Program-made: the position numbers and the translations under genes | Source of the DNA: Gammaproteobacteria bacterium | GTDB taxonomy: Bacteria; Pseudomonadota; Gammaproteobacteria; Nitrosococcales; Methylophagaceae | Direction of reading: 5' to 3' | Length of the DNA: 35,328 nucleotides | Assembly: GCA_029882915.1 (NCBI GenBank) | Contig: JAOUJZ010000019.1 | Coordinates: 1-35,328 of the forward strand | In this document: positions 17,863 to 25,749 of the stretch, one piece after another | Numbering within the stretch: position 1 is the first letter of the stretch | How the letters are laid out: every line of letters begins with the position of its first letter | Notes under the pieces: generated by a model | Database searches by the model: none | What the model was told of the DNA's origin: nothing | Seen by the model: only the letters and a program-made list of their open reading frames with translations

Positions 17863-19799
17863 CGGTAATTTCTTATATTAGGCCTGACGAATTCAAAATG
17901 CAGATCTTCTTTGTATATCACTGGCATGCTCACATTTCCACTGTACTGCCAGGCAGCCACATATGAAAATTCATTATCTTTTCGCTGTGCTTCACCTTTT
18001 TCTGTCAGATGCTCAGCGCGGGCATGACATCCACACGATTCTTCTCTTGTTATAGCATCAATACAGATCAATTCAGCCAGTTCAAAGAAATCTGCAACCC
18101 TACCAGCTCGTTCCAGTGTTTGATTCAACTCTTCATCACTGCCAGTGATTTTTACCTGTTGCCAGAACTGTTGTCGTAACTGTTGAATTTCACTGATCGC
18201 ATTTTCTAATAAGGTTTTTTCTCTATCCATTCCACAGGCATGCCAGAGTATTTGCCCTAATTGACGATGAAAGTCATCTGGCGTTTTCCGAGGATCTGGA
18301 GCATTTAATAATCGTTTGATTCTATCCTGACTGGTTTGTAATGCCTGTTCAGCTTCCGGATAGTTGTTTTTCTGATCCAGCGGTTTTTGTTGTGCCAGAT
18401 AATTAGACACTGTTGCAGGTAAAATAAAATAACCATCCGCCAGACCCTGCATTAATGCGCTAGCTCCCAGTCTGTTAGCGCCATGATCAGAAAAGTTAGC
18501 CTCACCTGCTGCAAACAGACCATTAATGGTGGTCATCAAATTATAATCCACCCATAACCCACCCATGGTGTAATGCACCGCTGGATAAATACGCATTGGC
18601 GTTTGATAAGGATCTTCAGCGGTAATACGCTGATACATTTCAAATAAATTGCCATATTTTTCACTGATGGCATCCAGTCCTTGCTTAGCAATCGCATCAG
18701 AAAAATCTAGGTAGACCCCTAATTTTCTGTTGTCGATATCGTGGCCGACACCTCGTCCTTCATCACAGATTAATTTGACGGCTCGTGATGCAATATCTCT
18801 CGGAACCAGATTACCAAAGGCCGGATACATCCTTTCCAGAAAATAATCCCTGTCCTGCTCTGGAATATCTTCTGGTTTTTTATCACAATCTTGCTTGTTC
18901 TTCGGGGCCCAGACACGGCCGTCATTACGCAAGGATTCGCTCATCAATGTCAGTTTTGACTGTAAGGCTCCTTGTTGTGGAATACAAGTGGGATGGATCT
19001 GAGTAAAGCATGGGTTGGCAAACAAGGCCCCCTGTTTATGAGCGCGCCATACAGCCGATGCATTGCTACCTTTGGCATTGGTAGATAAGTAAAACACGTT
19101 GCCGTAACCACCAGTACATAACACCACACAATCTGCCATATGGCTTTCAAGTTTGCCTGTCACCAAATCACGACTGACTATACCTTTGGCTTTGCCATCC
19201 ATAAGTATCAGTTCCTGCATTTCACACCGAGACTGATGTTTCACTGTGCCAGCTTCAATTTGCCGACTCATGGCCTGATATGCACCCAACAACAACTGCT
19301 GCCCTGTTTGTCCTCTTGCATAAAATGTACGTGATACCTGAGCGCCACCAAATGAACGATTAGCCAGGTATCCACTGTATTCACGGGCAAAAGGCACACC
19401 TTGGGCAACAGCCTGATCGATAATATTATTGCTCAGTTCGGCCAAACGAAATACATTTGATTCTCTGGATCTGAAATCACCACCTTTAATGGTGTCATAG
19501 AACAATCGCCATACGCTGTCACCATCATTCTGATAATTTTTGGCTGCATTAATGCCTCCTTGAGCAGCAATACTGTGGGCGCGCCTTGGACTATCCTGAA
19601 AACAAAATGTTTTGACGTTATAGCCCATTTCACCTAACGATGCTGCAGCAGATGCACCAGCCAGACCAGTACCGACCACAATGACAGTGTATTTTTTTCT
19701 ATTAGCGGGACTGACTATCTTCAAGTTGAATTTATGCTGTGTCCAGCGATTTTCCAAACTGCCCTTAGGTATTTGACTTTCTAATGCTATATCAGTCAT
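17859..19799 (-). CDS. sdhA: Succinate dehydrogenase/fumarate reductase flavoprotein subunit
   Basis: Catalytic FAD subunit interconverting succinate and fumarate. The chosen start is the ATG at 19799 (646 residues), which overlaps the sdhC stop as ATGA. The frame is open 62 codons further upstream, but that part is antisense-like sequence inside sdhC, in a different frame. Seen: dinucleotide-binding [18 protein letters not shown] near residue 38, the covalent-FAD region [36 protein letters not shown], and [22 protein letters not shown]-terminal [10 protein letters not shown] segment is also present. It is coupled by 4-base overlaps to sdhC and sdhB. Confidence 0.95.
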   Translation of the reverse strand: MTDIALESQIPKGSLENRWTQHKFNLKIVSPANRKKYTVIVVGTGLAGASAAASLGEMGYNVKTFCFQDSPRRAHSIAAQGGINAAKNYQNDGDSVWRLFYDTIKGGDFRSRESNVFRLAELSNNIIDQAVAQGVPFAREYSGYLANRSFGGAQVSRTFYARGQTGQQLLLGAYQAMSRQIEAGTVKHQSRCEMQELILMDGKAKGIVSRDLVTGKLESHMADCVVLCTGGYGNVFYLSTNAKGSNASAVWRAHKQGALFANPCFTQIHPTCIPQQGALQSKLTLMSESLRNDGRVWAPKNKQDCDKKPEDIPEQDRDYFLERMYPAFGNLVPRDIASRAVKLICDEGRGVGHDIDNRKLGVYLDFSDAIAKQGLDAISEKYGNLFEMYQRITAEDPYQTPMRIYPAVHYTMGGLWVDYNLMTTINGLFAAGEANFSDHGANRLGASALMQGLADGYFILPATVSNYLAQQKPLDQKNNYPEAEQALQTSQDRIKRLLNAPDPRKTPDDFHRQLGQILWHACGMDREKTLLENAISEIQQLRQQFWQQVKITGSDEELNQTLERAGRVADFFELAELICIDAITREESCGCHARAEHLTEKGEAQRKDNEFSYVAAWQYSGNVSMPVIYKEDLHFEFVRPNIRNYR

Positions 19800-20392
19800 G
19801 ACATTACAACATAGATATACACAGGAACTGAGGCAAAACCAGTCGTTAGCAATAGGGTGCCAGTCCAAACTAATGTTGAATAGGTTGCAGTTGATTTCCC
19901 CAGAGTTTGCAACACATTTGCCAGAGAATGTTGTAAATGCATGGTCAATACAAACAATCCTGCCAGATAAAAAAGCACCATCCAATGAGATTGAAACAAG
20001 GTAACAACCTCTTCGTAAAGATTATTATCATCAAACAATAAGATCTGAAAAATATGCACCACGATAAAGATCAGTAGAAAAACAATACTGACCGTTACCA
20101 ACGATGCCGGAATTTTAAATTTATCCTGTTTTTTATAATCGACAGTTCTGGCTCTGGCATTAACCTTCCTTATCCTGACAGCAGCTTTAACATGAATAAA
20201 TAATGCCACTATAACAACTACTAATAACGGCCATCTAACAAAGCCATGGCTATACCAATCATAAAAACGGTTGAATATGGACTCAGTGAAAAAACTAAGG
20301 TTGGTGATCATATGAAAGATCAGATAAATCATCATCACCAGACCGGCAAGTGCCATTGTTCTTTTTTGCAATTGCAATAGTGGCTGTGCCAT
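19796..20392 (-). CDS. sdhC: Succinate dehydrogenase cytochrome b558-type subunit (class B, di-heme)
   Basis: Membrane anchor and quinone-reaction subunit. The 198-residue chain has five hydrophobic spans, at about 13-33, 55-72, 97-119, 136-156 and 168-195. It carries histidines at 27, 67, 113 and 152/155, which correspond closely in spacing to the two-heme ligand set of Bacillus SdhC. This marks a single-subunit, two-heme class B anchor instead of the SdhC+SdhD pair common in gammaproteobacteria. The ATG shares one base with the stop of the upstream TPR-like gene (TGATG). The complex could run as succinate dehydrogenase or fumarate reductase; sequence alone does not decide. Confidence 0.88.
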   Translation of the reverse strand: MAQPLLQLQKRTMALAGLVMMIYLIFHMITNLSFFTESIFNRFYDWYSHGFVRWPLLVVVIVALFIHVKAAVRIRKVNARARTVDYKKQDKFKIPASLVTVSIVFLLIFIVVHIFQILLFDDNNLYEEVVTLFQSHWMVLFYLAGLFVLTMHLQHSLANVLQTLGKSTATYSTLVWTGTLLLTTGFASVPVYIYVVMS

Positions 20393-20895
20393 CAGCTTTC
20401 CATATCTACTAGAATATCTTCACTGTCACGCCTTGGCTGCAATTTTTCTTTTTGAATGGTTCTGATACAGCTGTTCCAGCGAAGAATAGCGTCATCGTTA
20501 TGCTCGGGACGCATTTTCTGCGCTTGCTGATACTGCTGTAAAGCTTCAATAAAATATTCATAAGCGAATGACCGTGACATAGGTTGGCTAATTAAAAATC
20601 GTGCTCGCCGCTCATTCAGCAATCCTGAATAATAATATCGCTGATAATCACTATCCAGACATTCAATCGCTTGTTGAATAGCCTTTATTTGAGCTTGTTT
20701 TTCAGGATGATGAAATTGGTCAGTCAATGCCAGTATATAAATAACCAAAGCTTGTTGGTGATGTGGGTCGACATGAAGAATATCAAGACAAATACTTTCA
20801 GCAATTTCAGGCTCAAGCAATGATCGATATTGTCTTGCCTTATCTAGAGCCAAATCAATAGCATCAGCATGAATAGTGTGTAACTTAAGTTCCAT
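20392..20895 (-). CDS. TPR-like hypothetical protein, first gene of the sdh operon
   Basis: A 167-residue soluble, helix-rich protein with TPR-like helical repeats: PEIAESICLDILHVDPHHQQ at about residues 29-48, and AYEYFIEALQQYQQAQKMRP further on, followed by a charged C-terminus. I recognise no named family. AAGGTG lies 5-6 bases before the ATG, and its stop codon overlaps the sdhC start by one base (TGATG). It therefore looks translationally coupled to the cytochrome subunit. This suggests, without proving it, a role in assembly or expression of the dehydrogenase. It is unrelated in length and sequence to the flavinylation factor SdhE. Confidence 0.75.
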   Translation of the reverse strand: MELKLHTIHADAIDLALDKARQYRSLLEPEIAESICLDILHVDPHHQQALVIYILALTDQFHHPEKQAQIKAIQQAIECLDSDYQRYYYSGLLNERRARFLISQPMSRSFAYEYFIEALQQYQQAQKMRPEHNDDAILRWNSCIRTIQKEKLQPRRDSEDILVDMES

Positions 20896-21081
20896 TAGTT
20901 CACCTTTATAGCCTTCAAGCTAGTTGTACCGAAATACGTTATCACCAACTTAATCCATATCTAACCGCATTTCAATACATCGATGATGTTAAATACACAT
21001 TAATAACGACACGCAAATGGAGTTAGGTCGCGATTTCTGGTATCTTTCTCCCACATTTTTATTGTCGTTAACGGTTCATTC
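20896..21081. promoter_or_regulatory. Divergent promoter region between the sdh operon and metG
   Basis: This 186-base gap must hold both promoters. On the minus strand TTGAAA-N17-TAAGTT is a moderate sigma-70-like pair for the sdh operon. On the plus strand TAACGACA (21004-21011) is the exact inverse of TGTCGTTA (21063-21070), a long-range 8-bp stem just before metG. No T-box or other known riboswitch was recognised. Confidence 0.35.
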
Positions 21082-23103
21082 ATGCAAAGAAAAATTCTTG
21101 TTACCAGTGCCCTGCCCTATGCCAATGGTTCTATTCACCTTGGGCATCTTGTTGAATATATTCAGACAGACATCTGGGTACGTTTTCAAAAAATGCGTGG
21201 TCATGAATGTCATTATGTTTGCGCTGATGATGCTCATGGCACACCCATCATGCTTCGTGCCCAGAATGAAGGCATCACGCCAGAAGAATTGATTGCCAGT
21301 GTCAAACAAGAACATCAGGCTGATTTTGCTGACTTTGCGATTAACTTTGATAATTTCCATAGCACCCATAGTCCCGAAAATCAGGCTTTAGCCAGTCAAA
21401 TTTATCTAGCTAACCGTGAAGCTGGACACATTGCAACACGTACCATCAGTCAGGCCTATGATCCTGAAAAAGAAATGTTCCTGCCGGATCGCTTTATCAA
21501 AGGTGAATGCCCAAAATGCGGCGCTGCTGATCAATATGGCGATAACTGTGAAGCCTGTGGTGCTACCTACGATCCAACAGAGTTAAAAAATCCAGTATCG
21601 GCAGTATCAGGTGCCACACCCATCACCAAGGATTCGGAACATTATTTCTTTAAACTCGGTGACTTTGAACAAACATTAAAACAATGGACTCAGGGTGGCC
21701 ATATACAAACTGAAGTCAGCCACAAACTGAATGAATGGTTTGAAAGTGGCTTGAAAGACTGGGATATCTCCCGTGATGCGCCTTATTTTGGTTTCGAAAT
21801 ACCAGATGCGCCTAACAAATTTTTCTATGTTTGGCTGGATGCACCTATCGGTTATCTGGCCAGTTTCAAAAACTACTGCGAACGTAGTGGCGTTGATTTC
21901 GATGAATTCATGAAGCCAGACAGCACCACAGAAATGGTGCATTTTATCGGTAAAGACATCATCTACTTCCATGCCCTGTTCTGGCCTGCCATGTTACAAG
22001 GTGCGGGTTTTCGTCTGCCAAATTCAATCTATGCTCACGGCTTTTTAACCGTTGATGGCAAAAAGATGTCCAAATCCCGTGGCACCTTTATCAAAGCCCG
22101 CACCTATCTGGACCATTTAGATCCGGAATACTTGCGTTATTACTTTGCAGCCAAACTGAGTTCAGGCATTGATGATATCGATTTAAATCTGGAAGATTTC
22201 CAAAGCCGTATCAATTCAGATCTCGTTGGTAAAGTAGTCAATATTGCCAGCCGGTGTGCCGGTTTTATAAGCAAACGGTTTGATGGCAAGTTATCAAACT
22301 CCTTATCTGAACAGGCTCTGTTTGATGACTTTATTGCCCAAGCTGACACCATTGCCGACAAAATGGAAAACCGCGAATTCGGTCATGCTATGAGAGACAT
22401 TATGGCTTTAGCTGACAAGGCCAACCAATACATTGATGAAATGAAACCGTGGGCTTTAGCCAAAGAAGAAGATAAAGACCAACAAGTGCACGATATCTGC
22501 ACCATAGGTATCAACCTGTTCCGAGTGTTAGTGGCCTATTTAAAACCCGTATTGCCACGGACTTCTGAGCAGGCTGAAGCCTTCCTGAATATTGATTCAC
22601 TGCAATGGTCAGATATCAGTACACCCTTACTGAATCACAGCATCAACAAATTCAAACCGCTGATGACACGCATTGAATCAGATAAAATTCAAGCAATCAC
22701 GAATGCTTCAAAAGAAACCATGACAACTGAACAAAAATCTGAAAAGCAAGTTAATAGCAATATTGACCCAATCTCACCAGAAATCAGCTTCGATGACTTT
22801 GCTAAAATCGATCTGCGAATTGCCAAAATCGTTAATGCCGAACATGTTGAAGGGGCAGACAAGTTACTGCAACTGACTTTGGATATTGGTAGTGGTGAAA
22901 AACAAGTATTTGCAGGCATAAAATCTGCCTACTCACCTGAAGATTTGCTTGGAAAACTGACGGTGATGGTCGCTAACCTTGCCCCACGTAAAATGCGTTT
23001 TGGCCTGTCAGAAGGAATGGTTCTGGCAGCAGGGCCGGGAGGAAAAGAACTGTTTATCCTCAATCCAGATGACGGTGCTCAGCCTGGGATGCGAGTTAAA
23101 TAA
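21082..23103 (+). CDS. metG: Methionyl-tRNA synthetase
   Basis: Charges tRNA-Met with methionine. At 673 residues it is the full-length form with the C-terminal dimerisation/tRNA-binding domain. Seen: the class I signature HLGH at 19-22; a zinc knuckle with Cys143, Cys146, Cys156 and Cys159 ([18 protein letters not shown]); KMSKS at 328-332; and the EMAP/Trbp111-like C-terminal domain from about residue 575 ([20 protein letters not shown] through [15 protein letters not shown]). The ATG at 21082 matches the conserved [16 protein letters not shown] start. It is divergent from the sdh operon across a 186-base gap. Confidence 0.97.
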   Translation: MQRKILVTSALPYANGSIHLGHLVEYIQTDIWVRFQKMRGHECHYVCADDAHGTPIMLRAQNEGITPEELIASVKQEHQADFADFAINFDNFHSTHSPENQALASQIYLANREAGHIATRTISQAYDPEKEMFLPDRFIKGECPKCGAADQYGDNCEACGATYDPTELKNPVSAVSGATPITKDSEHYFFKLGDFEQTLKQWTQGGHIQTEVSHKLNEWFESGLKDWDISRDAPYFGFEIPDAPNKFFYVWLDAPIGYLASFKNYCERSGVDFDEFMKPDSTTEMVHFIGKDIIYFHALFWPAMLQGAGFRLPNSIYAHGFLTVDGKKMSKSRGTFIKARTYLDHLDPEYLRYYFAAKLSSGIDDIDLNLEDFQSRINSDLVGKVVNIASRCAGFISKRFDGKLSNSLSEQALFDDFIAQADTIADKMENREFGHAMRDIMALADKANQYIDEMKPWALAKEEDKDQQVHDICTIGINLFRVLVAYLKPVLPRTSEQAEAFLNIDSLQWSDISTPLLNHSINKFKPLMTRIESDKIQAITNASKETMTTEQKSEKQVNSNIDPISPEISFDDFAKIDLRIAKIVNAEHVEGADKLLQLTLDIGSGEKQVFAGIKSAYSPEDLLGKLTVMVANLAPRKMRFGLSEGMVLAAGPGGKELFILNPDDGAQPGMRVK

Positions 23104-23112
23104 ACACCACTG

Positions 23113-23250
23113 AGTCTCAATGAAAAAATCAAAGTCTGGCCACTTTGAATATTTGTCGGCAATAAAAATTGGCTCGCGGTAGCCACAATGAATAATAGCA
23201 TGTTGAGAATGCCCATTTAATACGATACGAGGAAGGCGAGCCCAAATATA
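23113..23250 (-). pseudogene. N-terminal remnant of a RAYT/IS200-like Y1 transposase
   Basis: Between metG and the pilin terminator the minus strand reads about 43 residues that resemble the start of REP-associated tyrosine transposases (TnpA_REP, IS200/IS605 superfamily). Seen are ARLPRIVLNGHSQHAIIHCG followed by YREPIFIADKYSKW, against the family pattern MARLPR..x..G.PQH..QRGNNRQP.FF.D. There is no ATG at the expected place (the codon is ATT), the expected NNR is replaced by YRE, and homology stops after roughly 40 residues. It is a decayed fragment with no catalytic HUH or tyrosine motif. Short inverted GGCTCGC/GCGAGCC copies lie at its two ends of the conserved stretch. Confidence 0.6.
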
Positions 23251-23298
23251 TCCTTGTGTTTTACCAGTAAAATGTTAACTTCATTCATTCATCCATAC

Positions 23299-23326
23299 AA
23301 AAAAGCCCCGGTATATACCAGGGCTT
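23299..23326 (-). terminator. Rho-independent terminator of pilA
   Basis: On the minus strand AAGCCC...GGGCTT pairs around GGTATATACC, giving a 6-bp stem plus an inner 4-bp self-complementary part. Six T residues follow directly. It lies about 50 bases after the pilA stop codon and in the correct orientation. Confidence 0.85.
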
Positions 23327-23374
23327 CTTCGTAATCCTTAGGTCAAACCAATCAAGTCTGATCCCATAAATTTA

Positions 23375-23812
23375 TTATGTTTTTGGACGATATTTCGCAT
23401 TTACGGTACCACCGACTGTCCATTGTGTTCCTACATTAGTGTCACATGCGGCAGTATAGGTAACAGTTTGACCAGCTGTAACTCCTGAACCTATTTTAGC
23501 ATAAGTAATTGTCACTGTAGCAGCATTATCAGCAGGAACCGCAGCAACACCAGTTACATAAGTGCCAGCATAATCTGCAGCGGTACCAGTATAATTCAAA
23601 TCAGCATTTGGTGTTGATGCAGATAAGTTTGCTTCACTACAAGCAACACCTACGGCTGTTCTAATAGGTGCTGAAATACTTACACCCTCTTGAACTTTTG
23701 CCTTGATCGTATAATCCTGATAAGCAGGCAATGCTATCGCTGCTAAAATACCGATAATCGCGATTACGATCATCAATTCGATTAATGTAAAACCTTGTTG
23801 TACTTTTTTCAT
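23375..23812 (-). CDS. pilA: Type IV major pilin
   Basis: Type IVa pilin subunit. The chosen start (23812, 145 residues) gives [14 protein letters not shown], a six-residue basic leader plus Gly7, cleaved and N-methylated by prepilin peptidase before Phe8, with Glu at mature position 5. GGAGAG stands 4 bases before this ATG. A longer reading to 23860 has no such support. The hydrophobic N-terminal helix [20 protein letters not shown] is followed by a Ser/Thr/Ala-rich globular domain, with two cysteines (VACSEAN and AACDTN) that may form the disulfide loop. The C-terminus is lysine/threonine-ending. A sigma-54-like promoter lies upstream and a terminator downstream, so it is probably monocistronic. 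Confidence 0.95.
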   Translation of the reverse strand: MKKVQQGFTLIELMIVIAIIGILAAIALPAYQDYTIKAKVQEGVSISAPIRTAVGVACSEANLSASTPNADLNYTGTAADYAGTYVTGVAAVPADNAATVTITYAKIGSGVTAGQTVTYTAACDTNVGTQWTVGGTVNAKYRPKT

Positions 23813-23870
23813 GTTGCTCTCCATAGATTTCAAAAACAGCAAAACTAGATTTTGCCTCACATATCCTTAA

Positions 23871-23885
23871 GCTATCTTCATGCCA
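23871..23885 (-). promoter_or_regulatory. Sigma-54-type promoter of pilA
   Basis: The minus strand reads TGGCATG-AAGA-TAGC, matching the -24/-12 consensus TGGCACG-N4-TTGC with the GG and GC dinucleotides intact and at exact spacing. Transcription would start near 23860, giving a leader of about 47 bases. RpoN/PilR control of major pilin genes is established in Pseudomonas, so the context fits. Confidence 0.75.
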
Positions 23886-23948
23886 ACAGCTACAATATTG
23901 ATATTTAACATGTTTTTTTTATCCTAAAAGACAACTTATAAACAAATG

Positions 23949-23961
23949 GTCACATTGTGAC
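23949..23961. promoter_or_regulatory. Inverted repeat upstream of the pilA promoter, candidate activator site
   Basis: GTCACA-T-TGTGAC is a perfect 6+1+6 inverted repeat centred about 75 bases upstream of the sigma-54-like element, and 8 bases past the stop of the ligase gene. The distance suits an enhancer-binding activator such as PilR; a second TGTC occurs closer to the promoter. Assignment to PilR is inference. Confidence 0.4.
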
Positions 23962-23969
23962 ATTGAGCG

Positions 23970-25688
23970 TCAATATCGGCAGAATTCCACGGCTAATTTC
24001 AATCGATCTGCTTCTGGATAGAGTGCAAGCCCTCTTTCTGCCATAGTGCAATACGACTTTTTATCACCCAAAAACTGATAGCCATCCACTAATTTGACAT
24101 AGAGATCAATATCTGGCCTTTCCAGTAACAGTTTTTCACCCCATTCAGTATAGACCCTAACATTTTCATGCTGACCATATTCCATACTTGAATACATTAT
24201 TGCACTCATATCTATCCACCGTGCCTGTTCTGAAAGGTACGGGTTTTTATAGGCATATGGCATTGGATTATCATTTTGTTCTCCCTTAAAAAAGGCAACA
24301 AAATCCCAGTTGGAGCGAATGGTGTGCACAAATAACACCATAAAGATAGCAAATAAGGATACTGAAATCACATTCAGAAGTCGCGTTAGAGAAATTGTGA
24401 TTGTTTTTATTTTATTTCTTGCATGTAGACGGCATGTCACTGCAAGAAGGGTTATAAACACAAACCAGTGTAACGCTGACATATAAAATGGTAACTCTAC
24501 CTGTGTATGTATCGCGATCGGCAGTAATATGGCTGCATTAGTACCACCTCGCTGCCAGCCATTGTGTTTCAGTGACTGCATTGCTCCAAACAGAACAAGC
24601 AATAATCCAATACCAGCAATTAATCCACCTTCAACCAGCCACAACATCATTTCATTGTGGGGATGATCGACAAATTGGTTAGGTAACGCCGCATTCGGAT
24701 GTATTTTATAAAAATCCGGCTTAGCGTATTGCCAGACCCGACCAAAACTACCGATACCATGGCCAAAAACAGGTTGTTGATTAATCAAATCTAGTGCAAT
24801 GCTATATATGCCCAAGCGTGCCGCACCTGAATAACCTGATTGCATCGCCACTGCTTTGTCAATTATCCTGTCGTCACTTTGATTAACACCTAGCCCAACA
24901 CCTGTGACTAATGTCACCAGCATGATCATTGATAGCAACTTATGCATTTTAAAGCGTTGCCATAGAGCAGGTATCACAATAAGTAAACCAAGAATTAAAG
25001 ATAAGACGCCGATTCGTGAACCGGAAAAGCCAACCAAAAAAGCAGCACAAGCAACGGAAACGACAACAACAGCCTGAAGCACTAGTTTTCCGTGCGATAG
25101 GAAGGGTCTTGTAATCAGATAAGCAGCAATCATTATCGCTGTAACCTGATAACTGGCCTGATTATTGATTTGCTGAAACAGGCCACTTGGAATTCCGTTG
25201 GGCGATTTTGGCAACCAAAATGGCATGTCATTCTGCAGCCAGATTTGTGCAATGCCAACTAGACCCTGTAACAAAGCAGATATAAGAACAACAAACAATA
25301 TTCTGTCCAGCCGACCTTGTTTCAGACCATGCTGAAACAAACTAAAGAAAAAAGCCAGACCACCCCAGATAAATAACAAACGAAATAACCATTTTAATGG
25401 TTGTTCAACACCTGTGATGAAACCACCCAGAGTAATCAGAGTTGGAAAGGCGGCAATATAAATAAAGTATCTGGGAATAACAAAAGTCGGACGTTTAAGT
25501 ACTTGATGGAATGAATACCAAATGACGATTGTAGAGACCATCCATACTGTTATGTTATTGGGTATTCTCAACCCTTCTCCACCGATATTTGGATGGTAAT
25601 AAAAAGGTGCTAGCAAAAACAACACCGCCAGCATAATTTCAATCGGCTTCCACTTTGAAAAATAAGTGTGGGGCTTAGTGTTGTCCAT
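23970..25688 (-). CDS. O-antigen ligase/PglL-type oligosaccharyltransferase-like membrane protein
   Basis: A 572-residue polytopic membrane protein with about ten or more hydrophobic spans and a soluble C-terminal tail of about 130 residues. The large periplasmic loop carries FGHGIGSFGRVWQY and DHPHNEMMLWLVEGG, the region that holds the conserved histidine in Wzy_C/WaaL and PglL enzymes. Being directly upstream of pilA it most likely transfers glycan to pilin (TfpO/PglL role); an O-antigen ligase is the alternative. The frame extends to a TTG at 25724, but the ATG at 25688 has AAGGA 7 bases upstream and is preferred. Confidence 0.85.
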   Translation of the reverse strand: MDNTKPHTYFSKWKPIEIMLAVLFLLAPFYYHPNIGGEGLRIPNNITVWMVSTIVIWYSFHQVLKRPTFVIPRYFIYIAAFPTLITLGGFITGVEQPLKWLFRLLFIWGGLAFFFSLFQHGLKQGRLDRILFVVLISALLQGLVGIAQIWLQNDMPFWLPKSPNGIPSGLFQQINNQASYQVTAIMIAAYLITRPFLSHGKLVLQAVVVVSVACAAFLVGFSGSRIGVLSLILGLLIVIPALWQRFKMHKLLSMIMLVTLVTGVGLGVNQSDDRIIDKAVAMQSGYSGAARLGIYSIALDLINQQPVFGHGIGSFGRVWQYAKPDFYKIHPNAALPNQFVDHPHNEMMLWLVEGGLIAGIGLLLVLFGAMQSLKHNGWQRGGTNAAILLPIAIHTQVELPFYMSALHWFVFITLLAVTCRLHARNKIKTITISLTRLLNVISVSLFAIFMVLFVHTIRSNWDFVAFFKGEQNDNPMPYAYKNPYLSEQARWIDMSAIMYSSMEYGQHENVRVYTEWGEKLLLERPDIDLYVKLVDGYQFLGDKKSYCTMAERGLALYPEADRLKLAVEFCRY

Positions 25689-25705
25689 CAAATAATCCTT
25701 GATTA

Positions 25706-25725
25706 TTTGGGGTGTCCGCCCCAAA
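25706..25725. repeat. Intergenic 7-bp hairpin between the oxygenase and ligase genes
   Basis: TTTGGGG-TGTCCG-CCCCAAA forms a perfect 7-bp stem with a 6-base loop. It lies just ahead of the ligase Shine-Dalgarno. No T-run follows on either strand, so it is not a standard terminator. It could be a message-processing or stability element, or a weak attenuator. Confidence 0.5.
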
Positions 25726-25749
25726 ACTATTACTGTTTAGCGAGTTGTG

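Noticed and set aside
19800-19985. 62-codon N-terminal extension of sdhA
   Set aside because: Lies inside sdhC in another frame; the internal ATG at 19799 gives an ATGA overlap and the normal protein length.
23120-23182. Short plus-strand peptide after metG
   Set aside because: Only about 20 codons; the opposite strand reads a transposase-like sequence that explains the region better.
23949-23961. Reading GTCACATTGTGAC as a CRP site
   Set aside because: CRP half-sites are oriented TGTGA-N6-TCACA; here the arms are reversed and separated by one base.
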